From assembly GCA_019828595.1 (NCBI GenBank), contig JAHQRK010000005.1:1550001-1614000 (forward strand): a stretch of 64,000 nucleotides of DNA. Reading direction: 5' to 3'. Position numbers and translations under genes: made by a program. Each line of letters starts with the position of its first letter. The first letter of the stretch is position 1. Below, in pieces: positions 19,991-30,981 of the stretch. A model generated the notes under the pieces. It saw nothing but the letters and a program-made list of their open reading frames with translations, was not told where the DNA came from and ran no database searches. Source of the DNA: Aphanomyces cochlioides (taxonomy: Eukaryota; Oomycota; Saprolegniomycetes; Saprolegniales; Verrucalvaceae).

Positions 19991-22900
19991 ATGGGGATTC
20001 CTCGGTTTTATCGATGGGTGAGTGAGCGCTACCCTCAAATCAATCAGCAAATCAGCGATGTGTCCTTGCTTCCGGAGTTCGATAACTTGTATTTGGATTT
20101 GAACGGGATTATTCATCAATGTACGCATCCTATGGAACAAGACATGTGCGAAGAACTGGGTGAAGCGCAGCAAATACCAGCGATTTTTGCATACATTGAT
20201 CGAATCGTGTCCCATATTATCAAGCCCAAGAAGTTGCTCTTCCTAGCGGTTGATGGTGTTGCCCCTCGTGCCAAGCTTAACCAACAACGCTCTCGTCGAT
20301 TCAGAGCAGGCAAAGAGCTCTACGAAAAGAATCTTTCCCTTCAAAACGAAGACAGCGATGAGCCAAAGAAATCCCTGTTCGATTCCAACTGCATCACGCC
20401 AGGAACAGAGTTTATGTATCGCCTCTCATATCACTTGCAATATTTCATTCGAAAGAAATTGAAGGAGGACCAGTCGTGGAGAGATCTCACTGTTATTTTC
20501 TCTGGTCAAGAAGTCCCAGGTGAAGGCGAGCATAAAATTGTCGAATATATCCGCCGAACAAAGATGCAACCAGGGTAAGCCCACTATACCCTCTCCATGC
20601 ATTCATGATCCGTAGATATCCCCCAAATGTACGACATTGTATGTATGGATCCGACGCTGATTTGATGTTGCTGGGTTTAATGACTCATGAGCCTCATTTC
20701 ACCTTGGTGCGTGAAGTGGTTGTCTTTGGAGGACCTCGTAAAGGAAAAGACGACAATGCAAAGAAAATCATCGCTCGGCAGACCAAAGAACAAGAATGGC
20801 AGCTTGTTCATTTATCGTTATTTCGGCAATATTTAAATGTCGAATTGCGAGCTGAGGTACATTTACATGACATCATTTAAGTGACACCTTTGCTTATAGG
20901 TCGAATGGTACGACATGGAACGAGCTTTGGACGACTTCATATTTTTGACGTTTTTGTTGGGAAATGATTTTATTCCCCATAGTCCAACACTTGATATTTC
21001 TGAGGATGCCATCGCTCTCCTCCTTGATCTTTACAGGACCAATTTGCCGGTTTGGGGGGACTATTTGACTGAAGGAGGAGTTTTAAAACATCCCGAGCAT
21101 TTGGATGATTTATGCCAACTGATTGGTGCTATGGAAGAAAACATTTTGACAAAAAGAGCTGACGAGGAGCGTAAATTTCGTGAGCGCAAGCGCTTCGGCA
21201 ATGGATATGGCCGAAGTGGCTCATCCCCAACTCGCCAAGTAGACGAAGACAATGAATTGGATGAAGAAGACATTTTCGAACAAGAATTGTTGTCCGCATT
21301 GGCCTTGCAAGAAGAGCAACCTGCAGATTTATCACATGAAATGGTAGTCTTGTCTGGAAGCCCAGCTTTTCAAGCTACAAAATGGGCTTATTATAGCTCC
21401 AAATTCGGATTAAAAGACAACTCGCCAGACCTACTCATGGCAATAAAAGTCGCATATGTTGAAGCCTTGGTTTGGTGCTTGGGCTATTATTTCCAAGGTG
21501 TTCCATCATGGTCTTGGTTCTATCCATTTCATTATTCACCAATGCTCTCAGATTTGACCGATATTTCTTCAATTGTGGCTAAGATAAAATTTGAAAAGGG
21601 TGCCCCATTCTTGCCATTTCAACAATTATTGTCGACATTGCCACCGACGAGCTCAAATTTAGTTCCAAGCGGATACCAACAACTCATGATTGACCCGAAC
21701 TCTCCAATTGCTTCATTTTACCCTATCCAATTTGAAATCGATATGGATGGAAAACGCAATGCATGGGAAGGTGTTAACGTACTGCCATTTATAGATGCAA
21801 GCATGCTTCTCGACGCCATTGACACTTATTGCCCAGATTCACAGTTGACAGATGCTGAGAAACTTCGCAATCGTGTTGGATCCCCGTACAAATTTACGTA
21901 CGACTTGAGCGCCATGGATGTTGTGCCATCCTCCTTGCCTGGGGTTCTTGAAGATATTCCAATGTGTCATTCAAAAAAAGAACTTTATCGCCTGCCCCCA
22001 TTGACAAATTTTCAATGTGCGCTGACTGAAGGCGTACAAATTCCTTTAGCTGGATTTCCATCTTTGTATTCGTTACAATTGGTTGGCTCGTCACTGTCGA
22101 AAATTGAATTGAATTGTTTCGGCACAAGCTCGAGGAAGGCAACTCTAGTTCTTGCAATTGAACCCAAAGCTGAGCTCACATTTGAACAAGCTAAGATTTT
22201 GCTCGGAACTATTGTAAGTATACAAGAGAGGATTTTCACTGACGCTCACATAGGTGCACGTCAATTATCCAAATATGTTGGATGCCAAAGTTGTTGCTGT
22301 GAGTACAGAGGATGGATTCTGTCGTGGTGGCGAGGAGATTGAAGTGCACGTAAATTCACCTGCTGAACAAAAAGACTGGAGTAAAATGGCGGCGATGGAG
22401 GCGAAGCGCTACTTGTCTGGCCGTGGAAAACCAGGCACCGGTGGTTTGTCGATTGGGCCGATTACCTGCATGCTGCACGTTGTAGCACTTCAGGGGATGA
22501 TTACAGACCCTGTTACTGGTGCTGTGAATAAGAAGTTCGGTAAGGATGAAGTGATGATACCATATCAGTTAGCCATCACAAATCCGACGGTGATCGACTT
22601 GCGATTCCAAGAAACTCCATCATTGTCTGCATCTGAGCGATTTCCTGTGGGAACAGACGTGGTTCTTATCGAGGGGGAGCGAAAAGGCACGAGAGGTATT
22701 GTCACCGGCCACCAAGCCTCCAAAGTGACGGTGAGTATTCGGGTACCATCTGCTGAGCCACCTTATGGATACGCCATTGCTGAGTCTATCTCCGATCATT
22801 TCTACCCGAGCTTTGTCATATGCCAGAAATTGGGTATTCAGCCATCGACTTTAGGTCGAATTACTGGTTCGTTGCTGGTGAATCCTGGTCGCTACGACAT

Positions 22901-24311
22901 TGGTCTCAACATGAAATTCAAGAAAGAACTCACACTTGCGGGTTACTGTCGATACAAGGTCAAGTCACCAAATCCTCAAGAGACACATGAAGCATGGACG
23001 TCTGGTGACAGTGTAGCGATAGTTGGCAGTGACACCGAGTCGAAAGAAAGTTCTCGGGAGGGCTTGTGGGAATACAGCGACAAGGCTTTCCATATTATCT
23101 TGGCGTACCAGAGAAAGTTTCCCCGTGTATTTGCTGCATTGGATCAATTGCCTTACTCTTCTGTCTACGACGGTGCTACTTTTTTCAGTCTACCTCAAGC
23201 CACCGTGAAAGGTCAACTGGAAGTCATCAAGACTTGGTTATCTCAGTTGGACATTGGAGTATTACCGCTTGTCCCTATCTCGTCGGAAACGTTACCAAAA
23301 GCAGCAGTAAAGGCAATTGAAAAAGCTGGAGATATCCGTGTAAAGCAAGAACAGATGACGGATGAGACAGTACATGTCAATGCATCTCAGCTGTTTCGAA
23401 GTATTTCCTCCAACTTTGATCTGTCCTCTTCTGCATTTACGCAAGGCCCTCCTAGATTGGGAGATCGTGTAGTCAATTTGGGAGCTCGCGGTGTGCCTTT
23501 TGGATTGCGTGGAACTGTGGTCGCCTCGCATCAAGTGAGTGGATGTGTTGAAGTTGTTTTCGACACTGCATTCAGCGGCGGCACGTCGTTACATGGATTG
23601 TGTTCTGCCTATCGTGGAAAATTGGTGCAATGGTCAACCTTGTTGGTGGTTTCTGCCCCACCAGTAAAGAAATCAGCAAAAGAACATTTTGGTATTCAGG
23701 ATACCTCAAAGCAAACAGCTCAAGCTCCGCGGAATAACAAATCTGTGCCAAGAGCTACAGCAGTACCTTTCCAACCATCTTCTGCAGCGGTTCCGAAAGT
23801 GTCTAACCCACCTCCTCAAGCGAAAGCGTCGAATCCCCCACGAGTAAGAGCTCTAAATCCACCTCAAATTGAAGCATCTAATTCGCGCGTTACCGCTCCT
23901 CCTCCGCCATCCAATGAGAAAATGCACCAATTAATCAACAAATGGGCTCAAAAAGAAGATCAGAAGAAGACAGCACTCAATAGAGATTTGACAGCGCCAT
24001 CTAATTCCATGGCTCAATATTTTGCGTCGTTGCAAACACAGCGGCCTAGCGCGCCTGAACAAGCTCCCCGTCCACGACATGTACAACCTGCAGCCGCCCC
24101 TCCTCCAGTCCCGACTAGAGCTCCAGCATTCCAGCCTCCTCTGCCTCCAAGTGGTCAATCTCCAGTGCCTCAGTACTACAAGCCAACGTACGACAGCCAG
24201 CCGCAACAGCAGCGTGGAAAACCGTCTAATGTTGGCGCCAAACGAGGTTCTAGCTCGGGTTTGCTCGTACCGGCCCAACTCACTCGTTCCACCAAGAACA
24301 ATGAGTCGTAG
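19991..24311 (+). CDS. XRN1: 5'-3' exoribonuclease XRN1
   Basis: Four exons (19991-20574, 20616-20856, 20900-22213, 22254-24311), introns 40-43 nt, 1,398 residues. The N-terminus MGIPRFYRWVSERYP and LYLDLNGIIHQCTHP start the conserved nuclease region, with PGEGEHKI, CMYGSDADLMLLGL and FLLGNDFIPHSP carrying the acidic catalytic residues. The order and spacing are those of cytoplasmic XRN1. After the PAZ/KOW/SH3-like region (for example DVVLIEGERKGTRGIVTG) comes a Pro/Ala/Gln-rich, probably disordered tail from about residue 1190, a likely docking platform. XRN1 degrades decapped 5'-monophosphate RNA; DcpS in the same window handles the cap left by the opposite pathway. The start is the first ATG and the canonical one. 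Confidence 0.96.
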
Positions 24312-24415
24312 ATTCTAAACGAATAAATGCACAATTTCGCTTGTTGGGTTATTCTGTACGTTTTCATCGATTTGTGTCCTTCTTTCATATGTATTTGAAA
24401 CCAAAGCTGGTTGAA

Positions 24416-25924
24416 TTACAACCACCAATCTCGATGTCCATCTTCGAGCAACACCGTGTGACCCTCCGATGCAGCAGCTTCAACTAAATCAACTTGAAAG
24501 GCCATCATTTCTGGGGTGTCGGAAAAATCATTGTCAGCAAAATTCAATTTCGTTGGGATCCGACCCTCCAAGCGCTCGACAAATTGCCCAGCGCCATATT
24601 CGGTCAGACGATTCTCCATCAAGCCAATGACAGCTAGCTTTGGCGTTTGCACCATGGCCTCCGCTAGACTGAACGCGCCATCATCTGTAATTTGATTGTA
24701 ATCCAAAATCAATGACGTCAGATGAGTTGATGGCAATTTCTCCGCTAGGTGACGAGCCGCTTGGTCGTCAATGTTACAAAGAGCAAGATTTAATTGCTCC
24801 AGTTGGGACTGCACAACGGCTGGCATAAGGCTTTCAAGACCAGCTGCACCCAATTCATTGTCATACAAATTCAACACTTTGAGTTTGGTCGAGCCGAGAT
24901 GATTGGCAATAGCTTGGACGCTGGCCAACGACAAGTTCGAGCACACAAACGACAGATTCGACACCGACGACTCAGTCAGCGTTGACATGATTGCTTCAAT
25001 GCCTTGCTGCCCAAACGAATTCAATTTTAATTGGAGGGTGTCGACTTTAGAATGGCGGAGACCTTGTGCCAAACCGACAGCGTTGGCGTCTCTGAGGTCA
25101 CATTCGCCAAGATTCAAATATGTCAATTGGATTGGCTGTGCACATCGTTCAACAACCAAGCGAGGAAGCTTCGTATCAAAGAACGTCAGCTCGCGTAGTG
25201 TTGCGCAGGACCACAATGTGTCGTAGAAATGGTCCACTGAAGTTTGGTCGGCATCGATTATCCAGTGCAACAATTCCAATTGTTCGACTGGTTGTTGGCT
25301 CAGCCAAACGCTCAGATGATTCAGCATCGAATTGGTTAGCTTGGCCTTGCCGCCACTGATCAACTCAATATCAGATACAGACAGCCTCGTTAATTTCGAC
25401 GTGGCAATGGATTCAAACAATTTTTCTCCAGAGTCCACACGGGCATAGGATATTTCGAGTGATCGCAGTGATTGAATTGAAGGCAACACGTAGACGAACG
25501 GTGCAATGTCAAGCTCTTGGATTTCGCAATGAACAACTGGAAATCTGGCTAATCGACTAAACCATTGCTCGAGCGATTCGTTTGGAGGTGGTGCTTCGTC
25601 ACTCGGACATCCATGGACATGCAATTGATTGTGGGGAGACAAAATCCGTCCAACGACATCCAAGTCGTAGATATCGTGGATATGTACCTCAGTGAAATGA
25701 GGCGCGAGTGGGGCGAGCGCAGGCAAATGATCTACGTCTCGAATGTGCAATTCAGGCCAAACGTCATCTTTGTCAATGGTGTCAGGAAGGTGACGAAACA
25801 CTTGCATGCTTTCCAATGCTCCGTCGTCTTGAAACGCTTCCAAATATTGCACAAGTGCGTTGTAATCGGGCAAATAGGCACCAATACGTTCCATCAAATC
25901 TGTCGCAAGCACTCGTGGCGGCAT
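24416..25924 (-). CDS. RNI-like leucine-rich repeat protein
   Basis: One uninterrupted frame of 502 residues. The N-terminus (LATDLMERIGAYLPDYNAL) resembles an F-box-like leader. From about residue 150, LRRs of the RNI type repeat every 25-29 residues, for example LTYLNLGECDLRDANAVGLA, LKVLNLYDNELGAAGLESLM and LTSLILDYNQITDDGAFSLA. Such proteins form large families in Saprolegniales; a substrate-adaptor or scaffolding role is possible but not shown. Rearranged pieces of a paralogue lie 1.6 kb away at 27540-27985. It converges on XRN1 with 104 bp between stops. Confidence 0.85.
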   Translation of the reverse strand: MPPRVLATDLMERIGAYLPDYNALVQYLEAFQDDGALESMQVFRHLPDTIDKDDVWPELHIRDVDHLPALAPLAPHFTEVHIHDIYDLDVVGRILSPHNQLHVHGCPSDEAPPPNESLEQWFSRLARFPVVHCEIQELDIAPFVYVLPSIQSLRSLEISYARVDSGEKLFESIATSKLTRLSVSDIELISGGKAKLTNSMLNHLSVWLSQQPVEQLELLHWIIDADQTSVDHFYDTLWSCATLRELTFFDTKLPRLVVERCAQPIQLTYLNLGECDLRDANAVGLAQGLRHSKVDTLQLKLNSFGQQGIEAIMSTLTESSVSNLSFVCSNLSLASVQAIANHLGSTKLKVLNLYDNELGAAGLESLMPAVVQSQLEQLNLALCNIDDQAARHLAEKLPSTHLTSLILDYNQITDDGAFSLAEAMVQTPKLAVIGLMENRLTEYGAGQFVERLEGRIPTKLNFADNDFSDTPEMMAFQVDLVEAAASEGHTVLLEDGHRDWWL

Positions 25925-27539
25925 CTTTGCTCACCAACGAGGAAATTCGAGAGTGAGATGGGACTCGACTTGGCTCATCAGTTGCGACCAGACAACATTT
26001 AGTTTTAAATGGATTAAAAAAGGCAATTATTGAATCTACACTGAATTAAAATATCAAGGCTAAATTTCTTATTGATTTGGATATTTTAAATGGGAGTTTT
26101 TGAAAAAGTCCAGAAAATATTGTTGATTTGATACGAATTTCCAGACCCCGTTCAATCGAATCACGCCAGCGGATCGATTCACCAATCGACGCCATTGGCT
26201 AATAAATATTTTGGGCGATTTTGATTGGCTGAATAAAATTTTAAAGAAAGTACAGTTTCCATGAGAGAAAGTACTGTTCTAATTTTCATTCATCCAATGT
26301 ATTGGCGCGATTGGAGATTGATACAAAAAACGAATCCAAATTGGGAAATTTCTAGCGAATCCACAATACAATCTTGTATCAAAATAGGCAACAGTTGACA
26401 CAAAGGTTGCGTCAATATATATAATATCGAAATGAAATATTCTCCGGAATTTGTGGGCGATTTTATCAAGTTTTAGAGCATTTGTGGGACAAATTGTCCC
26501 AAATTTTCAAGAAAATCAAAATTTCCTTATCAGTTGTTTTCATACATTTTCATGACCACATATAATTTTTACGGATTTTGTGGGACAGAGTCCCACACTA
26601 TAAATTTATAGGGCTTTGACAATCGACGTCTTTTCTTTTGTGAAAGTGCCAAAATGACAGCCCCGACCTAGAGGAACACTGCTCTTGTAAAGCAAACTTC
26701 CAGAGCTAGGAGCTAAGACTAATGCTTATACAGTTTGAGTAAGCTTTAAGTCCATAATTTAAGATAGCTCAGATTTGATCTGGGCAACACCATTCATGAA
26801 TGAACCACCGCAGAGAACTGGTGTTACATCATTGTTTATCATGTTTGTCTATTTAACATAGTAAGCTCATCTTAGGGGCGTGTGCTACATCTAAATATTG
26901 ACTCTTCTCTGAAAGATCAATTGAACAGGAGTCGCCAAGTCCTTAGCTATTAGAAATGGCATCATCTGTCTGTGCGATTGTCTCGACAGTTTCTGTGTCT
27001 GCTGCTAACACGCTTTGCAAAAATACAGAAATTCTCTGTTCACTCAGGCTCCATGAACCATTCAGTGCAAGTTACAATAATTTGCAGCTCAAACACGCTC
27101 GCTAAGGCGTTCAGACGTCTTTACTAGGCAAGTAGAATACAGCCTATCCTTCCTTAATGATAACGCAGTTATAAAGTTGCTAAAAGCTCTTTGATCTCAT
27201 TTTACTATCTATGGCAGTGTAGTTCGTAGGTCGCCTCGAAGTGAGGCACTTTGAAGAGGGCTTGTACACATCATCACTCGAGAGTCAAAGCAACTTAAGT
27301 GTTTTACTTAGCAGTTTTATGCCTTCAATACAAGCGTTTTATTGTTCCCACGATTGTCCCACAATTTCCGCCTAAGAGTCATTGCTTTTAGGTTGGTCCA
27401 ACCAAGGTAGTTGGCGTGGCCAGGGACAAATACGTGCGTATGAGAGAAAGGTTCGACACCATCGCCTCGACCAGCGCTGATGATTTAACATCGAATTGGT
27501 GACCTAGGCATTTCGATTGAAAATGATGAAAACCCCATC
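25925..27539. other. AT-rich intergenic stretch with TGGGACA repeats
   Basis: No gene recognised over 1.6 kb. Short TGTGGGACA / TGTCCCACA motifs recur (near 26481, 26580 and, inverted, 27355), including palindromic pairs such as GGGACAAATTGTCCC. They could be remains of a small inverted-repeat element, but I could not define its ends. Confidence 0.35.
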
Positions 27540-27985
27540 AGTTGCTTCATTTCACCGAGAGGCATATCCACGATACCTTCGACTTGGAAGCCGTTGAGCG
27601 AATTTCATCCTCACACAGTATTTTTACGTCTATGGATGTTCCAGTGTCGAAGCGCCAACTCTTAACCTCATTTGACCAAACTTCTAGCTGCTCATTGCGG
27701 GATGGCGGAGCTTTACATTGCATCATATGCCGGGGTGCTGCCCTATATGCACAAGTTACAATTCCTGGCAATTTCACACGCTTTCATGGACTCTGGAGAC
27801 TTTTTGTTTGAGTCCATTGCCGCCTCAAAAGCTCGAGCGGGTCTAGCAAATGACTTAAATCTCGAATGTACAATTCGGGCAAAAGGCGACATCCTTGTCA
27901 ATCGTGTCAGGGAGCTAACGGAACACTAGCATGCTTTCCAGCGCTCCGTCATCTTGAAATGCTTCCAAATATTGTGGAGGAGAAA
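27540..27985. pseudogene. Rearranged fragment of an LRR-protein paralogue
   Basis: Plus-strand 27542-27830 encodes a degraded copy of residues ~76-175 of the LRR protein at 24416-25924: HFTERHIHDTFDLEAVERI here against HFTEVHIHDIYDLDVVGRI there, and ending MDSGDFLFESIAASK against VDSGEKLFESIATSK. Immediately after, 27835-27985 matches the same gene in the opposite orientation (residues ~23-70; compare 25709-25857). The 5' block has therefore been inverted and moved behind the next block. Frameshifts and stops show it is dead. Confidence 0.85.
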
Positions 27986-28202
27986 CTTGTCCTCTACGTA
28001 CCTCCAACTTCGAAATGTTGTCTGATCGTAATATTCCATCGGCTACATTTTATGTATAGATTATCCGTTAGCGACAAGTAGTGGGTGAAAAGACTAGCGG
28101 GTGATATCTTCGCCTCCACATGGAATCTATAGTCATAGATGACATTACTACAAAGAAGAAAGAAAACGTAGTTCACTTAGGCTCATGACATCGCACAACG
28201 AA

Positions 28203-28517
28203 GCTACATGTTGTATCATGGGGCGAATCGAAAGCGCTTCCAAAGAAGCCCAGAGTTTTATGCCTTCGATATAATTCTCACAACTTATGATACAATTCGA
28301 GTAAAGGAAACAACCTACGCTCGTCCTTCTGAGGTATGAATATCTCTTATGACTTGATTAACCTTTTGTAGTCTGATATTACTGCACCACATCCCAGATG
28401 GATTCAAACCAAAAGACGTCGCGATTCAAAGCTTGTTGCGTCTAAGCTGCACAAAATCTATTGGGAAAGGGTTATTCTCGACGAAGCCCACTTGATATCC
28501 AACTCCATTACAGCGAG
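28203..28517 (+). pseudogene. SNF2-family helicase fragment containing the DEAH motif
   Basis: The frame reads YHGANRKRFQ, FDIILTTYDTIRVKE, then across a 38-nt GT-AG intron (28338-28375 approx.) to ERVILDEAHLISN, helicase motif II of SNF2/Rad16-type ATPases, ending near 28517 before a GTAGAG. No ATG or motif I precedes it. The segment corresponds exactly to what should follow the broken N-terminal half at 28800-30219. Read as a displaced or duplicated piece of that gene. Confidence 0.78.
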
Positions 28518-28799
28518 GTAGAGAAGAGATAACAGCAGAAATAAAAGCAGTTTGGTGTAAATGTCGCGGAATAGGTAATGTCATTTTGCGGTGGAGACGC
28601 TCTCATATCATATCTCTCAGGCGTTATTCATGCTCTTTATGTAGATATTAGTCGGTCTATATTCGATAGGCAACGTGGCCTGGTACAATTGCTCATCTGG
28701 TTCAACAAGTTCTCTTTGTCGATTCGGATTGGCTACCGGATGATATCCGGATGGAAGGGACAATATTCAAATTGCTCCATTGCGCGCGGAAATCACGCC

Positions 28800-30252
28800 A
28801 TGGGGTTCTGGAGGGAAGAGTACGAAGAGAAGGGGTGGAAAGAATACGTTGAAAAAGTGATCCGCGACCGATTTGGAGGTGCGATTGATGCTTATGAAGT
28901 CACTGAAGAGGACAAGCGTCAATTGGAGCACGTTATGGCAGTGCTGGATGATGAGAGTGACAACGATGAGTCGTTTGAATATCACACCCCATGCAGTGAC
29001 GTTTCGTTTGAATACAATACTCCAGGTAAACAATCTAACATTTCACTTGAGGTCATTGTTTGTGAAGGCCCGAAGAAGAAGATAAAGCGGATTAGCGACG
29101 GTGGCAACACGAGCTTCTTTCCTGAGTTTGGTTCTCAGGAATTTGCACTTGAGCCGGTTGACGTGGCTGTATCAATGACATTGTGTCAGCGACTTGCAAA
29201 CTTGTCTCCGATTACGAGCAACACCAATCGCACTCCTCATACCAATGATGTTGAACCGTCCGGTTCATTTACTTTTGACATGCCTCAAGATGAAACTGTT
29301 GATCACAACGGTGGTGGCGAAATATCGATCGATGAACCTGATATTAAAGCGACAGTTGAAAATACTGTCGTAGAGGTAGAGGACATGGAGCCCGTCGACA
29401 CATTAAATGCTGAAAGTACAAAAGCTGATGAAAGAGATGGGAACATCCCGCAAATCGATGTTGATATCAACATGGATGACCTGGAACAATTCGAAGAATT
29501 AGAAAACCAACCAGATGAAATTGGTTCTGATATGGAATTAACTGTGTTGCTCGATCATTTTGAATTCGAACCACCACTACTTATGGCTCCATCAGCAGAA
29601 ATTGATGTCCCAACGCAGCGTCGCCATTCAATTGAAGATGAGTATGATTTTCCGTTTGAAAGAACTCCTCCAACTGAAAAGCCATTACGCCGCCGACTTC
29701 GAGTTTCAGATGATACAAATTTGAGCTCGTCTGACGATGATTTGAAAATTTCAACGAAATCTAGCTGCTTACAACACCAAAACTTTCCCAATCGAGGACG
29801 TTGTAGTGACATTTCAAGTATCGACGAGATCAATTCGACTATCCCTGGTAAGATATTCAAATGTTCAACGCTGTAAACGTGCCTCAGATACACAACCTTA
29901 CGAAACAGTGGAAGCCCCAACTGCGATCAATCTTGCCAGAGTTAACCCAGCTCGGTCTGTTTTGACACTAGAAGAGCACCAAACACGAGCTGTTGAATGG
30001 ATGCAATCCCGTGAACGCCGCGATGCTACTCCATTCCGTGGCGGAATATTGGCGGATGAGATGGGACTAGGAAAAACAATTTGTTGCCTCGCATTAATCG
30101 GCTCCAAGTCAAGTAACACCAGCAACCCGACGAAAAAACGTCCTTCGCTAATCATCACTCCGCTCAGTTTGGTGCATCAATGGGAGCAAGAGATAAAAGA
30201 TAAAACCACTTTAAGCGTGGGATCCTGCACAGTTCAAAATGTCAAATTTTAA
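28800..30252 (+). pseudogene. N-terminal half of a SNF2-family helicase, truncated
   Basis: Exons 28800-29847 and 29888-30252 (40-nt intron) give 470 residues from MGFWREEYEEKG. A long acidic, probably disordered region leads to the start of the helicase domain: LEEHQTRAVEWMQSRERRD, RGGILADEMGLGKTI (motif I, Walker A) and LIITPLSLVHQWEQEI (motif Ia). The protein stops shortly after KTTLSV, where SNF2 proteins continue with the segment now found upstream at 28203. Motifs II-VI are absent downstream, so remodelling activity is impossible for this product. The long N-terminal part is unbroken, suggesting recent damage. Confidence 0.8.
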
Positions 30253-30979
30253 GGAAAACTGGATGCGACATATTGTGAGTTATACAAACACAGTGCTGCG
30301 ATCTGAAGCGCGATTTGCATCATCCAAGGATACCAAGCAATTGGCAGCCATATTTTCAGCTGATTGTGTTGTGAAACGCGACTTCAAAGCATTTTAAGAG
30401 TGTCTTTCGGGTATTCTAATTTTCCTTTTCTCCATCAAAAAAATATCATTCCAAAGTTTTATCTTGAGTTTGTATGTGAAAGCTGTCTTGCTCAACTTTG
30501 GCACATGAGGGAATAAGAATGATCTAAAAATACCTCAGAATTCGTGAGAATTGAAGGATTATATTTTACAAGTTTCAAGCCAATCAGACGACTTGAAGTA
30601 TCTCATTTTTGACCACTTGCATCTTTTGCAATCATAGTTTTTGTATACAGTTCGACCGACAATGTGTCGCTGACTGATAAATCGGAAACACGACAATTTT
30701 ATCCGACAATTTTATGATTGGTCGAAAAGAATAGTATTTCGATTGATTTTGTCGGCAATGGAATCGACATCCTTTCGAGTTGAGGCCTCATACTCTAACT
30801 CTACTACATGTGTTTGCTATGCTGCGTGATTGTAGAAGACAACGGCTTGTGTCAGCGTGATAGTTTAACCCAGTTCGATTAATTCAACATGCAGTTATTG
30901 ACCCTAGAATGAGATCATGCGTCAAGTATTTAGGTTCTTGTGAATGTCACAACCAGTCCTCATTAAATGCATATTGAAT
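30253..30979. other. Intergenic; possible degenerate Crypton-flank-like motifs
   Basis: No gene. Around 30650-30760 several CCGACA/GTCGG motifs and ATTGGTCG recur, resembling the motif set in the direct repeats around the Crypton copies; this may be a decayed solo repeat. Confidence 0.3.
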
Positions 30980-30981
30980 TA

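Noticed and set aside
25565..26002. Plus-strand ORF of 145 residues
   Set aside because: Antisense of the LRR protein; useful only to recognise the inverted paralogue fragment at 27835.
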